In this document: positions 1 through 11,324 of the stretch, one piece after another | Layout of the letters: each line of letters starts with the position of its first letter | Position numbering within the stretch: the stretch's first letter is position 1 | From: Stachybotrys elegans | Lineage: Eukaryota > Ascomycota > Sordariomycetes > Hypocreales > Stachybotryaceae | Direction: 5' to 3' | DNA: 64,000 nt | Assembly (NCBI GenBank): GCA_020746835.1 | Contig: JAGPNK010000008.1 | Location: forward strand, 1,860,001-1,924,000 | Made by a program: the position numbers and the translations under genes | Notes under the pieces: generated by a model | Told to the model about the DNA's origin: nothing | What the model saw: the letters and a program-made list of their open reading frames with translations, nothing else | The model's database searches: none

Positions 1-2
1 TC

Positions 3-1178
3 CAGTGGTCTGTTCTGCGTGAGGTAGCCAAGGTGGCGACTGAGCTGAACGAGGGCAAGGGTAAGGGGAAGAAGGAAGAACCCGACAATGTGACGATTAG
101 AAGAGCGGTGCGCCGGCTAATTGATTTTGCATTTGTTTCACATCGCAAAGATCGACCTGGAGAGGAGAGTTATGAGATGCACAAGCTTGTGCGAGAAGGG
201 ATACAGTTCCAGCTCAGCCTCGCCCAGGCAGGCGACGCGAATACCGAAATGCCTTGGACAACTCATCGGAACACGCGGTCACGGAGGTCAAGGGTGAAGA
301 GGGACAGGCCTAGGTCTGAATATCCCCGATCTGCTGTCGCGGCACTGGTTGCCATGGACAAATTATTCCCACGTTACAAAATTGGCGAGCACAAGAAGTG
401 GCCAGTATACGAGGTGTATTTCCCACACTGCATGCGAGTTGCGGAACTGCCTGATTTCCCAGGTGAGAATGCAAGGGCTGGGCATTTCTTTCGACGAGCT
501 GGGCATTATGCGCTTGACCGAGGGCTGTATGCCCAATCGGTGACGTTGTGGGCAAAAGCCTGGGAGGTATTGCGCAAGGAGTTTGGCCAAGAGCATGAGG
601 TTGCACTTGCGGTACAGATCGACCTTGGGAATGCGCATCTGTGGAATGGTGATGTCGATGAGGCCAACAAGCATTTGGTTGCCGCTCTGAACTCGTGTCA
701 AGAACACTTGGGGGACGAGCACCGGTTAACCCTCGACGCCATGCGCTTGGTTGGTGATTCGCGGAGGAAGCAACAGCGTTACGACGAAGCCAAGGACCTA
801 CTCGAGCGTGCCTGCGAGATAGACAAGCGCATGCGAGGCGAGGAGCACCACGACACAATCTTATCTGGATATTCCCTGGCAGAAGTATATTATGAGCAAG
901 GCGACTATAAAAGAGCCCAAGAAATCTTCTCAAAAGTATTGGCACAATGGCGGCAGCTATATGGGGAGGAACACCGCGACACCATCGCGGCGAAATGGAG
1001 CCTGGCCTACACATACCGGCGGCTCCCTGGTCGTCAGGCCGAAGCCATCAGACTCATGGAGGAGGCTATCAGAGGCTTCAGAAACACGATTGGCCCCCTC
1101 CATCCTATGACAAGGCATGCCGAAGAATATTTGGAACAATGGACAAGCAAACACGAGATGGAAGAAATGGAAACATAA
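3..1178 (+). CDS. C-terminal part of an NLR-like protein with TPR repeats (5' end outside window)
   Basis: The frame is open from the first bases of the window, so the gene begins upstream; the stop is TAA at 1176-1178. The visible part starts with a winged-helix-like stretch ending in MHKLVREG, which resembles the end of the NB-ARC module in fungal NLRs. From about residue 150 it becomes a run of tetratricopeptide repeats of the kinesin-light-chain/TPR_12 type, each with A..Y..GDY..A......A......G.EH..T spacing. Proteins of this design (effector domain, NB-ARC, TPR) are known in fungi as self/non-self recognition or immunity receptors. The nucleotide-binding core and the N-terminal effector domain are not in the window, so the NLR call rests on the repeat type and the MHD-like stretch. 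No intron is seen in the visible part. A plain TPR protein is the alternative. Confidence 0.75.
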   Translation, partial: QWSVLREVAKVATELNEGKGKGKKEEPDNVTIRRAVRRLIDFAFVSHRKDRPGEESYEMHKLVREGIQFQLSLAQAGDANTEMPWTTHRNTRSRRSRVKRDRPRSEYPRSAVAALVAMDKLFPRYKIGEHKKWPVYEVYFPHCMRVAELPDFPGENARAGHFFRRAGHYALDRGLYAQSVTLWAKAWEVLRKEFGQEHEVALAVQIDLGNAHLWNGDVDEANKHLVAALNSCQEHLGDEHRLTLDAMRLVGDSRRKQQRYDEAKDLLERACEIDKRMRGEEHHDTILSGYSLAEVYYEQGDYKRAQEIFSKVLAQWRQLYGEEHRDTIAAKWSLAYTYRRLPGRQAEAIRLMEEAIRGFRNTIGPLHPMTRHAEEYLEQWTSKHEMEEMET

Positions 1179-1804
1179 TCATGTCTGTTTATTTTTTCCA
1201 TCTTGCTCGGCTTCCATCGCCAACACATCGATATACACACATGCAGAACCCACACATCATAACCCACCAGATGCGAAATCCTCGCAGCTGACAATAACTC
1301 TAATTCCTCGTCAAACCACGCTCCGTTGGCAATTCGCAGAATCCCTGCAGCCTGGGCACTCTACATGCCACCAGCGCCCCCATGCGCCGAGGGGAGTCTC
1401 CCCACCAGCAACCCGGAACCTCGCATCCGCATATTGCTTCAAGAAAAGAGCAGCCGCCCACGAGGCCCATAACGTGCTCACTCCGCAGCATCCCCAGCGC
1501 CCGATCCGGCAGGGAGTGACGCGCCATCGGCTCGGCGCCATGACGCTGCCGACGCACGCCAGGCCTGCGCTCCAGAACTTGCCTTTTCGAGCCGCCTCCA
1601 ACACCGCAACAGCCTCCGGCTCGGCCTCCTGCAATAGGTTGGTGATCGTCCTCCCACAGCTTCCATGGCTATTTGCGCGCCGCATCACCGCGAATGTCCC
1701 CGGGATGGCGGCCAGTGTTCCCGCTTGGCTGAGGTATAAGAGGAAACAACATGCCCTTGGAACAGCAGCTCTCTCTCCAGGCAAGTCATCCCAATCTCGA
1801 CATC
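1179..1804. other. Intergenic, upstream of the GH6 gene
   Basis: No supported gene. The long plus-strand frame crossing this stretch has no family resemblance and runs into the GH6 signal peptide out of frame. It presumably holds the NLR-like gene's 3' UTR and the GH6 promoter. Confidence 0.5.
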
Positions 1805-3116
1805 ATGGCTATCAGCAAGCTTGCAATCGCCGCTACTCTGGCTGCTGGCGCCTTTGCCTCCAAGGCCAAGCGTGCTGCCGCCGCTGCCTACGAGGGAAGC
1901 CCCTTTGAGGGCATCCAGCTCCGTCCCGACCCTTACTACCTGGACGAGCTGGTCAACATTGCCATCCCCGCCCTGCCCGAGGAGCTGGTCCCTGCTGCCG
2001 AGCGGCTGACCGAGATCTCTACCTTCCAGTGGCTGTAGGTCGTCAACTCATGACAAGTCATACCAGCTACTAATGTAATGCAGCGACAACATTGGCAAGA
2101 TTGAGCTTCTCAACAGCACCCTCCATGAGATCCGTGCTGAGAACGAGGCCGGTGCTGAGCCTCCCTATGCTCACACCATTGTGGTCTACAACTTCCCGGA
2201 CCGGGACTGCTCTGCCTCCTCCTCTGCCGGCGAGCTTCTCCTCGAGGAGGACGGTCTGAACCGCTACAAGACAGAGTACATCGACCCCATTGTCGAGCTC
2301 CTGACCGAGTTTAGCGATGTCCGCACCATCATCGCTTACGGTCAGTCAAACCAATCTCAAATATGTTCTCATACTAACAGTTCACAGAGCCTGATGGTCT
2401 GGCCAACCTGATCACCAACATGGGTGTCCCCAAGTGCGCCAACGCTGCTTGTAAGCAACCCTTACCACTCCCACAAACAGTAATTTAATTTAAATGCAGC
2501 CGCCTACCGCGAGTCCACCGAGTACGCTCTGGCAGCCCTGGACCTCCCCAACGTCGCCGTCTACCTCGACGCCGGCCACGCCGGTTGGCTGGGCTGGGAG
2601 GCCAACCTGCCCTCGACCGCCGAGGTCTACGCCGAGATCTACACCAGCGCCGGCTCCCCCAACTCGACCCGCGGCCTCGTCACCAACGTGTCCAACTACA
2701 ACGGCCTCCGCCTCGACACGGCCCCCGACTACACGACCCCCAACGCCAACTTTGACGAGGAGCGCTTCCACGAGGCCCTCGCCCCGCTCCTGGTCGCCGC
2801 CGGCTTCCCCGGCCACTTCATCGTCGACCAGGGCCGCTCCGGCGTCCAGCCCGGCGGCCGCCAGGAATGGGGCCACTGGTGCAACGTCCAGGACTCGGGC
2901 TTCGGCCCCCTCCCTGACCTCAGCCCCGACAGCGAGGTCCTCGACGCCATTGTCTGGATCAAGCCCGGCGGTGAGTCTGACGGCACGAGCGACTCGACTG
3001 CCGACCGCTTCGACCAGATGTGCGTCGGTCCCTCTGCTTTTACCCCTGCCCCTGAGGCTGGTACCTGGTTCCAGGAGTACTTTGAGATGCTCCTCCGCAA
3101 CGCTGCTTTCCTGTAG
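1805..3116 (+). CDS. Secreted GH6 glucanase (cellobiohydrolase/endoglucanase)
   Basis: Four exons: 1805-2034, 2084-2340, 2388-2450 and 2500-3116, giving 388 residues; all three introns have GT-AG ends and keep frame. I chose the ATG at 1805 because it gives a clean signal peptide (MAISKLAIAATLAAGAFAS); an in-frame ATG at 1751 would bury it. Both GH6 signatures are present: VVYNFPDRDC (residues 110-119), containing the family's catalytic-acid aspartate, and IIAYEPDGL (about 159-167). The later FIVDQGRSG, WGHWCNV and WIKPGGESDG blocks are also typical of GH6. The family cleaves beta-1,4-glucan from the non-reducing end or internally, outside the cell. There is no CBM1 cellulose-binding module or Ser/Thr/Pro linker at the N-terminus, unlike classic Cel6A. 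Whether it is exo- or endo-acting cannot be decided here, because that depends on the loop structure. Confidence 0.93.
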
Positions 3117-3285
3117 AGGCCGACTGGTATATACAGGCTATCGTTATAAAGGGATCATTAGTGTAGACAATACAAAGTTACATTTCTCTAAACTCCGGGC
3201 TATCTACATTAAAATCCACTTTCTCTATAATCTATGCCGTTATGATCTTCCATCAAACATTAAAATTCGTCTGGGAGTTGTATCC

Positions 3286-6200
3286 CTACCTGGGAGTATA
3301 GGGAGCCTCATAACCCCCCGCCTCATTCGCCAAAGACTCTTCTCCAGCGCCTGACATGGCCTGCTGCTGCGCATCGCCATTGACCTGCGATACATAGTAC
3401 ATCGATCCAACTACTGCGCTGGGATCAACCGGCATATGCGGCCAGCTGATGAAAAAGGATGCAGTGACTAAAATGCACATGATGCTCAAGATGGCTACTG
3501 ACGCCCAGATGCACACCATGTGGCTTGTTCGGGTCTGAATGACCTTGTACGGCACGTTGCTCAGCAGCGCCGGGAGGAACTCGGACAGAATCGCCGTGAA
3601 AGCCACTGCTGCGAGGTAGAAATTCCGCGAAGATGGCGTGAGCGCGTGGAAGATGCCACTGAAGGCGTTGGTAGGCACGTGCATATTCACAGCCTGGCGA
3701 ACTCGCTTGCGGTCTGTGTACATCATCTGATACGGGCTCATGAGCGCGAGGCCTATTTCTTGTTAGCGATCGAAACACGATGCATTCGGGTTGACTTGCA
3801 GTTAAAGTAAGAAGCCCAGCAGAGCGTAATGATGATTCCCACCGACGTGATAAACACACGCACGCCCAGCGTCTCGCTCGAGAGGAACCTGTTGAGCGAA
3901 GACTTGCTGCCTAGCATGTAGTAACTGATGATGATGGCGAGGATTCCCAGCAAGGTTGTCAGAAGAACCATTCGTCCCCATGTTGTCAGCACAGAAAAGG
4001 GCATGACCTTCTTGCCGCTAGCTTCACCACCTGACAGAGTTGGATTAAACGTCCTTCTTCGCTCCTCCATCGAGTATGGCATAGGAGCCACTGGAACAAC
4101 ACCGTATCCGCTCTCTGACCCTTCGTGCCAGTAATCGAGAACGTAGCTCGATGAGCGGAGGACGCGCATCGCCTCCTTTTCGCTGATCCTACCCCTGTCT
4201 TGCGGCAACTGGCTGAGCAGGAACTGCATGTCGGGATGCGAGGAGAGCTTGGCCATTTCCGACAGATTCCATGGCTTTGCTTCGACACCCGTCTTGTGCC
4301 GCCACAGAATCGTCACAACCGCAATAGACAGAACCGCCATTATGCCCAACAGACCCATGGCAATTTGCGCCGGGACGGGGAAAACACCCATCGTGATGGC
4401 ACAGTTGGAGGCATTGCCCTGCCCAGAGTGGCACTCCTCGCCCTGCAGTATGATGCGCAAAGCTTCCGCGCTCAGCGGCACGAGAGCAACGCTGACGAGC
4501 ATAAGCGCTCCCGTAAACGTGAGAAGAATCTGTCCCCGCGAAATCCCCTGGAACCGCGTCACAAACGTCTTGAGACCAACCGCCTTCCAGTATATCGAGC
4601 GGTCCACGCGTGCGCCCTCGAGGCTCGATGCCATGACGTGGAAGGGGTGGTACAGCTTGGCGACGTGGTCCAGCATGCGGATCGGAATCATGAGCAGCGT
4701 GGCGAGCAGCGTCGGGAGCATGAATCCTGTAAAGTACTCGGCTTCCGTGATGGAATACGCTACCAGCACCGTGGTGCTGCTCGGGAGGAGGAGTATGAAG
4801 GTGGTCGTCACGGGGGGGCTGAGGCGGTAGTACTCTTGCGTCTTGGTCGCTCGCCCGTCGGAGTCGGTCAAGACAGTCTCGGTCAGACTTGCATGCACCC
4901 ACATGGTCGTCGTTTGTGTGGGCTGATTGTTCTCATCCTTCAGCGTCTTTGTTATCATGGTCAGCATCGTGATAGGAAGCTCCTCCCGATCCTCTGACGG
5001 TGTGGGATTCACAGTCTGCGCACTCAAAGCAGTCTCGCCGACAGTTTCATGGATATCCAGGGTAGAAGTTACAGCGACGAATATACCAGGAATAAACGAT
5101 GGTGGAGGCTCATCCCAGGTTCCTGAAGAAATTGGCCCCTCAATCGTCTCCCACACCGTGACCGTGACAATCTTTGGTACGGCAATATGCTCCGTTACGG
5201 TGCGCACGCCACCATCAATACACGCCCTTGCTTCTAAACGAGGCAGCGGGTCAGAGTCAGCCGGCGGCATGGTCATTATTGTCCCAACGACGATGTCTGA
5301 TTGTAGAGCAACGTAGCTGGTGACAGTAGTAGTCGCCACAATAATCGCGTTGTCGTCATCTGTAACTGTGACTGTCTTCTGATAGCACACGCTCATCGAC
5401 CCTGTGCCCTTGTTGCTGTTGTTGTTGTTGTTGTTGTTATCCTTGGCGCCTTCTTTCCCAGAACCCTGGTTGTCTCTGCCATGAAACATTGTAACCGTGT
5501 TCTGCCCAACAGTAATGTATTTTACATCAGCGGATATTGGTGGCCTGGCGGCAGCAACGGTAGTAGTAATGGTCCAGATGACATCGCAGGAGGCGAGTCC
5601 GTCATCTTGAGGTATATTGACAGGCTCGGAGCCACTCCCAGGCTGACCCTGGGGGACCTCCCAGGTGGTAGAGTTTCCCCAGGTGGAGTTTTGTCTTCGT
5701 TCCAGAATGATGGAGGCCGGCGTAATTGAAGGCCAAGGAGGGCTGTCCGCCGGAGGCTCGTTTCCCACCGTCACGGTGACGATGGGCACAGTGACATACG
5801 AAATTTTCAGGTCGTTCGGTCTGGAGACAGGATATTCAGTTTGAGTAATATAGCATGTTCTGAGCCCATTCCCAGCCGTAATGGAGTCAGTCCTTGGTGG
5901 TGCTGGTGTTGTCTTCGAAACGGGGCTGAGAGTATTCGAGGGCGCACCTCCTGGTCCTTGAGACGGAAGAGGATTCGGTGCACCACCAGGGACCATCGTC
6001 GCTATAGGTATCACGGGGATGACGACAACGTTCTGACGCACTCCCACGCCTTGATGTGCTTCTGCCCGGGGAATCTCGTCGGTGCCACGCTCGATGAGGT
6101 GGGATGGGATCGCCTCTCGGGCGTGCAGGTCAGTCTCGTTGATGATGGCCTTGGGTGTTGCAGCTCTGGTTCCATCGGGCAGTGTGTGAACCGCAACCCC

Positions 6201-6608
6201 AATCATGACGATGAGAGCCAAGATGATGCCGACGAGGGGTCCCAGGAACCATAGTCGAAACGGAATGGGCTTGTAATTGGGCGTCGGCCTCCTATCCTTC
6301 TTGATGCTACCGATACTGGACACGGCATCCCAGTCGGCCTCTCTTTCGTAGATTTCAAGCCCAATCCTGCCCGTCTTGCTGAAGTGTGAAGAATCGTTCA
6401 CGTCGTATGCGCCTCCGTAGTATGTGGTGTCGGCATGCTCAAGACGTGTCTGGACAGGCAGAGCGTTTTCCATCCGGTATCCCACCGTCATGTCTCTTTC
6501 TTCCACGCGATGGTTCGCGTCTGCGGCAAAGATTGCCTGGTTTCCCTGGCGGTCCATTTCTTCCTCCACGGTGACAGGTCGGAAGCCAGACTTTTGCAGG
6601 GGATGCAT
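3286..6608 (-). CDS. DUF3433 family large membrane protein
   Basis: Two exons, complement of 3800-6608 and 3286-3752, about 1091 residues. A cytosolic N-terminal region of roughly 120 residues is followed by a transmembrane helix (LWFLGPLVGIILALIVMIGV). Then comes a long Ser/Thr/Pro-rich, probably extracellular part with a poly-Asn run, and a C-terminal part with several membrane helices. The motifs LTFTGALMLVSVALVPL, ILSEFLPALLSNVPY and WPHMPVDPSAVVGSMYYVS fit the fungal DUF3433 domain, normally present twice. The family has no established function; a cell-surface role is only a guess. The two exons join in frame only with a GC donor: T|GCAAGT at 3800/3799, branch GCTAAC, acceptor ATAG ending at 3753, 47 nt long. 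The nearby GT donor two bases further on would lose the conserved C-terminal DUF3433 segment. Confidence 0.85.
5412..5438. repeat. TTG trinucleotide microsatellite inside the DUF3433 gene
   Basis: A GTT/TTG run on the plus strand reads on the minus strand as a poly-asparagine tract (NNNNNNNNSN) in the extracellular, low-complexity part of the DUF3433 protein. Such tracts often vary in length between strains. Confidence 0.8.
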
Positions 6609-7383
6609 TCTCTTTCCGAGTATACCAACGTCAATTGATGTCTGCCCCGCACGCCACGAACGACCTCTCTTGCTTCACTCGAGGCGGGCGGTCGGGCGAT
6701 ATGAGGGATGGAGAAGAATGGCATCCTCTGGCAGGAATACGATTACAAGGACCGCAGATAGAATGGGAAAACCAAAGTCCATGTCATGGCCTGCTACAAT
6801 TCCGATGTCCACCTCAACCCCAGTTGAGCCTATCAGGTGTCATTTTCATGCCGGGGGCAGTAAGCACCTTGCAGCCTACATGTGTTAGCAGGCATGTTGA
6901 TCCTCATTGACCAGACTCAGCCCCCTAGACGAGCAAATGGGCTGGGCGAGACTCCTTGAAGTGGGATTTTAGTGTCAAAAGGACCGTACGATGCGTCAAA
7001 TCGACTGCTATCGGTAGGGGCTTACTCTCTCATACCACGCTTGATATACCCTGATCCTGTCCATTTATCAGTGCCTGCTGGGCGTTGATTGGCTGTCAAT
7101 CGCCCGTCGGCATAGATCTCGATGGTAGGATCAACGTCCCAACAAACATCTGGCAACAAGGCTGGATTTGGCACGAGGAAAAGAGTATCCGTACCTTTGC
7201 AACGTCACGCTCCGGGGCGGGCCGGAAGGGGACGTTGCACAGCCCAGCAAGCATCTGGACTAATTAATATATTACTAGCACTTGACCCGCTTGCAACCCA
7301 TAGTCGTTCTGACTGATAGCAAGGCGACCAGAAGATGAGGTTGCATCCGCTCTATTCAGGAATCTATTGATGATGTCATATCA
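6609..7383. other. Intergenic region between DUF3433 and FAD oxidoreductase genes
   Basis: I see no supported coding sequence or repeat. It should contain the DUF3433 promoter (minus strand, adjacent to 6608) and the 3' UTR of the oxidoreductase gene. Confidence 0.5.
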
Positions 7384-8880
7384 TCAGCGAGCCTCCCATG
7401 CCCGCTGCGCCCTGAACGGCTTGGGGAACCACTCAGGTTCCTCTCCCTCCGTTATCATATGCACCAGCGCTTCGGCACTGCGGAACCCCCAAGCCATGCC
7501 ATGTCCATTGAAGCAAATAGAAGCCCAGAGCCCCTCCTCTCCAGGTACGGCGCCAACGACCGGCAGGCCATCGGGCGTCTCGCAGGTGATTCCGCTCCAG
7601 TCCTTGAGAATCGCCGTCGTCTCGCCCCAGTTCTTGTAGCCGTACACGACGCGCCCCACGCCGTGCAAGTTGTTGGCAATGTCTGAGTTGATGACCGAGT
7701 CGTCAGTGATGTTCTGCTCCCGCGTGGGGGAGAATTGCTTGCTGCCGCCGTAGATGACATCTCCTGCACCAGGATCACCCGGGGCGCGGACGACAATGTA
7801 GTTGTTGCCGCTGTGTAGGTCAGGATAGGAAGCACTACGGAGGAAAACGGGGTTGTTTGATGTGTCCTTCTCCGGGTGCACTGCAGTTGCTTGGCTTCGT
7901 GTAGGTAGGAGGAAGCCAGTGCTGGCGAAACCAGGGTGCAGTGCGTTTGTGTAGGCGTTGGTGGCAAGGACAACTTGCTTGCCCTTGACAGTGCCGCGGT
8001 CAGTCTCGACCTCCCACTTGGCGCCGCAAGATGTCTTTCGTCCTGATATTTGGTTGAGGCTCAGAGCCATGGTGTTGGTCTGCAGGTTCAGGCCCATCTC
8101 AAGGCTCTGCTCGAGCATGGTAGTGACAGTCAGGTATGGGTTCTGAGTATGAGAGGAAAAGGTAACGGCGCCGAGAATCTCAGGCCATCCCCAGTAGTCC
8201 CGGGCTTCCTGTCCAGCATAGACAGTTCGCTTGTTGCCTTGGGGCACGTCGTCTGGTCGGCGCTCCTCCAGCTCTCGCTGATACTCGACAATCTCAACGG
8301 CACTCACAAAAGCCTCCTTTGTCCAGTAAAGGTCGGCGCTTTCCACATCCTGCCATCCGCTGGATACGTTGAATTCCTTCACGAAGCCGCGGAGGTCGTT
8401 AATGGAATCCTGCTCCATCTTGCCCAGCTTGAGACCTTCATCCTCGCCAAACGAATCAATCCACCTCTTGACGCTCTTCCAAGATCCAGCGCGGCAGTGT
8501 CCACCGTTGCGCCCGGATGCTGCTGATGCCGCCGTCCTTGCCTCGAGCATCAGAATTGACAGGTCCGGGTCGCGTGACAGGAGCTTGAAGGCGACAGAAG
8601 CACCAGATACGCCAGATCCGATGATGACGTAGTCAAAGGTCTGAGAGGTGGGGAGTTCTTCTGTTGTGCGGTGATTGGCGATGCGGTGAGGGGGGTCCTG
8701 CCAGTAGGACTCGGTAGGATTGGGGACAGGGAAGCCATCGAGAGCACGCTCGGCACCCTCACGTCTCTGAATAGGGGATTGTGCGTTTGAAGACACAACC
8801 TTGGACCAAGCCGTAGGCAGAACGGAGCCCACGGCGAGGAGCTTGACAACAGACAGAGACCGCATAGCGAGACGAGCCAC
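7384..8880 (-). CDS. Secreted FAD-dependent amine oxidase-like protein (DAO family)
   Basis: A single exon of 498 residues. It begins with a hydrophobic signal-like segment (a second ATG at 8865 would also work) and then a dinucleotide-binding motif, DYVIIGSGVSGAS, near residue 85. The SGRNGGHC block about 30 residues later is typical of the D-amino-acid-oxidase/gamma-glutamylputrescine-oxidase type of FAD-dependent oxidoreductases. The C-terminal DGLPVVGAVPG and FNGHGMAWG blocks close the FAD site in that family. Members oxidise amines or amino acids with oxygen and release hydrogen peroxide. The substrate cannot be read from the sequence. A likely N-terminal signal suggests extracellular or vacuolar action. 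It lies next to a secreted GMC oxidoreductase on the same strand, so both could supply peroxide outside the cell; that link is inference. Confidence 0.85.
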   Translation of the reverse strand: MARLAMRSLSVVKLLAVGSVLPTAWSKVVSSNAQSPIQRREGAERALDGFPVPNPTESYWQDPPHRIANHRTTEELPTSQTFDYVIIGSGVSGASVAFKLLSRDPDLSILMLEARTAASAASGRNGGHCRAGSWKSVKRWIDSFGEDEGLKLGKMEQDSINDLRGFVKEFNVSSGWQDVESADLYWTKEAFVSAVEIVEYQRELEERRPDDVPQGNKRTVYAGQEARDYWGWPEILGAVTFSSHTQNPYLTVTTMLEQSLEMGLNLQTNTMALSLNQISGRKTSCGAKWEVETDRGTVKGKQVVLATNAYTNALHPGFASTGFLLPTRSQATAVHPEKDTSNNPVFLRSASYPDLHSGNNYIVVRAPGDPGAGDVIYGGSKQFSPTREQNITDDSVINSDIANNLHGVGRVVYGYKNWGETTAILKDWSGITCETPDGLPVVGAVPGEEGLWASICFNGHGMAWGFRSAEALVHMITEGEEPEWFPKPFRAQRAWEAR

Positions 8881-9491
8881 GGCTAATGTAACAATTTAGC
8901 GAGTCAGTCGGTTGCAGAAGGAAGAAGACAAGGGGATTTTCGCCCTCTTATAGAGATTGAGCAAGTGAGGGGAGACGCATCGGGACATCTCGGCACTTAC
9001 ATTGCCCCGTCGTGCCTCGAAAGAATTCGTATTTGTGGAACAGATAACACGAAAGGATTCAACAGACCCTAAATGTTATGTCAAGGATTTGAGGGCTTCT
9101 GCTCTTGGCAGATAAGACATGAAGCCATCGGACGACAACCGGAGGAGAGGCCGGTTAGCGATTCTCGATCGGGAAGGCCGTTATCCTTTCCCCGCACTCC
9201 GACTCCGATCCTCAAGCCACCGGACATCGACGGCGCCGGCGTATGAATTGATGCTAGTTGTAGTTGCTGTGAAAGTTGGTCAATTGGCCAATTGGTTACG
9301 TGGCTTACAGCCGTACTCACAACATGTTCTCATCACAAGTTCATTGCTTAGATGGTTGTCAACTCAATTCACGTTGAACCATTTGACGACTATTCCGATC
9401 ATCGGTATCCGCAATAGAGGATGGGGCATTGTGGATTCATCTAACGAAGGACATATAGATACATGGGTATGACGCAACAGATAACCGAGCT
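8881..9491. other. Intergenic region between FAD and GMC oxidoreductase genes
   Basis: It holds the promoter of the FAD oxidoreductase (TATA-like box noted separately) and the GMC gene's 3' UTR. No other supported feature. Confidence 0.5.
8946..8953 (-). promoter_or_regulatory. TATA-like box of the FAD oxidoreductase gene
   Basis: The minus strand reads TCTATAAGAGG about 70 bp upstream of the ATG at 8880, a sensible place for a fungal TATA element. No factor-binding evidence is available. Confidence 0.4.
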
Positions 9492-11324
9492 TCACGCCGC
9501 CGCAATAATCTTCTGTGCGGCCGTCTCGGCAATACCGTACACAGCAGTCTGGATGTGTCCCGCCATCTGGATTGGGATGATGCTAGCATCAACCACGCGG
9601 AGGTTGGTCGTGCCGTACACAACGAGATTTTTGTCCACGACACCGCCGTCCTTCTTGGGCAGCATGGCGCAGGTGCCGATGGGGTGGTAGAAGCTGTTGA
9701 CGGTGCTGACGGCAAAGTCGCGGAACTGGGCATCGGTCTGCACGGCCGGGCCGGGCTCCGTCTCCTCCTCCCAGAGGGAACGCATGGGCTCCGTGTTGGC
9801 GACCTTGCGGGCGTACTTGGCGCCCTCGATGACGGCGCGCACGTCGTACTCGTTGGTAAAGTACTTGAGGTCGATGACGGGCTTGCCGGCCGGGGAGGCG
9901 GGGTTGATGTGGACGCTGCCGCGGCTCATGGGGTGCATGACGGACGAGAAGAGCGTGATGAACCTGCCGCCGGGGTAGCCAGCAGCGCCGACGTAGTTGG
10001 CCTCCATGATGAGCTCCAGCTGCGGGACCTTGGGGTTGCTCAGGAACTCGAGCTTCTTCTTGTCGACGACGGTGCCGTTCTTGGCGAAGCCAGCCTTGGC
10101 GAGAGCCAGAAGGTTCTCGCTGACCTTGCTGCCGATCTGGCCCCAGTTGAGGAAGCTGTAGGCGCTCGTCGTCATGTCGTACCAGGACACCTCGTTCTGC
10201 AGCCATAGACCCAGCTGCTCCGTGGCGAAAGCACCGCCGGCCTCGTAAATGAGAGGGTCAAAGGACTCGAATCCGGGCTTGAGGCGGTACGTATTGGAGG
10301 TGCGGAGGTGGTCCTGGTAGTTCTCGCCAACGCCGGGGAGCTCGAGCTTCTGCTTGATGCCGGCCTTGGAGAGGACAGCCTTTTGGCCAATGCCGGAGAG
10401 CTCGAGCAGGCCAGGGCTCTGGATGGAGCCGGCGGAGAGAATAACCTCCTTGCGCGCAGTGATGGTGGTACCGTCTTGCAGCTTGACGCCGACGGCAACA
10501 AGAGGCGTCTTGTTGGCAAAGACAACCTTGGCAACCTGCACGCCAGTCCTGACGGTGAGGTTGGACTTGATAGTACGGAGGTAGGTGGTGGCGCTGTAGG
10601 AGCGACTCCAGTTTGTCACGTCAATGTTGGTGGGCTGGTACATGACACCGATGGGGTTGCCTGCGAGGGAGCCTCCGTCATTGACGGGGACGCCAAGCTT
10701 GCTGATGGTGGGCTGCCACGTCTTGATGACCTCGGGCACGATGCGGTTGTAAGTGGTCCTAACGGGGCCGCTCGTGCCGTGCAGGTCACCGTCGCTGCCG
10801 GTGAAATTCTCCGACTTGACCATGCCGGCAGACATGGTCTTCCAGTTCCACCCGGGGCTGCCAAGCTGGCCCCAGGCATCGTACTCTACAGAGGAGGCGC
10901 GGTCGTAGCAGAGGTAGTTCATGGCCGAGGAGCCGCCAAGGACCTTACCGCGGTTGACGTCGATGGTGCGGCCGCCGAGCCCGGGCTGCGCGACGGACGT
11001 GAAGTTCCAGTCATACGTAGATCCCAGGATGGAGCCGCGCAGACCCGGCACGTTGATGCGCAACTCTTCAGGGGCCGCGGGACCGGCTTCCAGCAGCAGG
11101 ATCTTGTGCTGGGGGAGACCGGCGCTCAGGCGGGCAGCGAGTGCGCCTCCAGCAGTGCCGCCTCCTACAATAATCTACCACAGGACCAAGGTTAGCATCA
11201 CGGCTTGGCGTTTCAAGAAGTCGGCTGCGTCTCTTACATAGTCAAAGGCCTCCGGCACAGCGGTGGCGGCCGTGGCACCGACGAGCAAGACCATGGCGGT
11301 CCACGCTTGCAGCAAAGAGGACAT
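9492..11324 (-). CDS. Secreted GMC oxidoreductase (aryl-alcohol oxidase/choline dehydrogenase-like)
   Basis: Two exons, complement of 11238-11324 and 9492-11174, 589 residues. The first exon encodes the signal peptide (MSSLLQAWTAMVLLVGATAATA) and the second begins exactly at the FAD-binding motif IIVGGGTAGG. The second GMC block, GKVLGGSSAMNYLCYDR, and the ring-closing ILSAGSIQSPGLLELSGIG block are intact. The C-terminus carries the catalytic pair of the family, His in SFYHPIGTCAM and His in MAGHIQTAVYG. GMC enzymes oxidise primary alcohols or sugars with FAD; secreted fungal members feed hydrogen peroxide to lignocellulose breakdown. The substrate is not determinable. The 63-nt intron has GTAAGA and TAG ends. 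The start was chosen for the signal peptide; an in-frame ATG at 11438 adds a Pro-rich stretch unlikely to be translated. Confidence 0.92.

Noticed and set aside
1117..1908. Plus-strand frame of 263 codons between the NLR-like and GH6 genes
   Set aside because: Composition is unlike a protein, and it overlaps the GH6 signal peptide in another frame.
3425..3859. Minus-strand frame that would follow a GT donor in the DUF3433 gene
   Set aside because: It would lose the conserved ILSEFLP and WPHMPVDP blocks; the GC donor two bases earlier keeps them.
10308..11195. Plus-strand frame of 295 codons opposite the GMC gene
   Set aside because: Antisense shadow of conserved GMC sequence without its own motifs.
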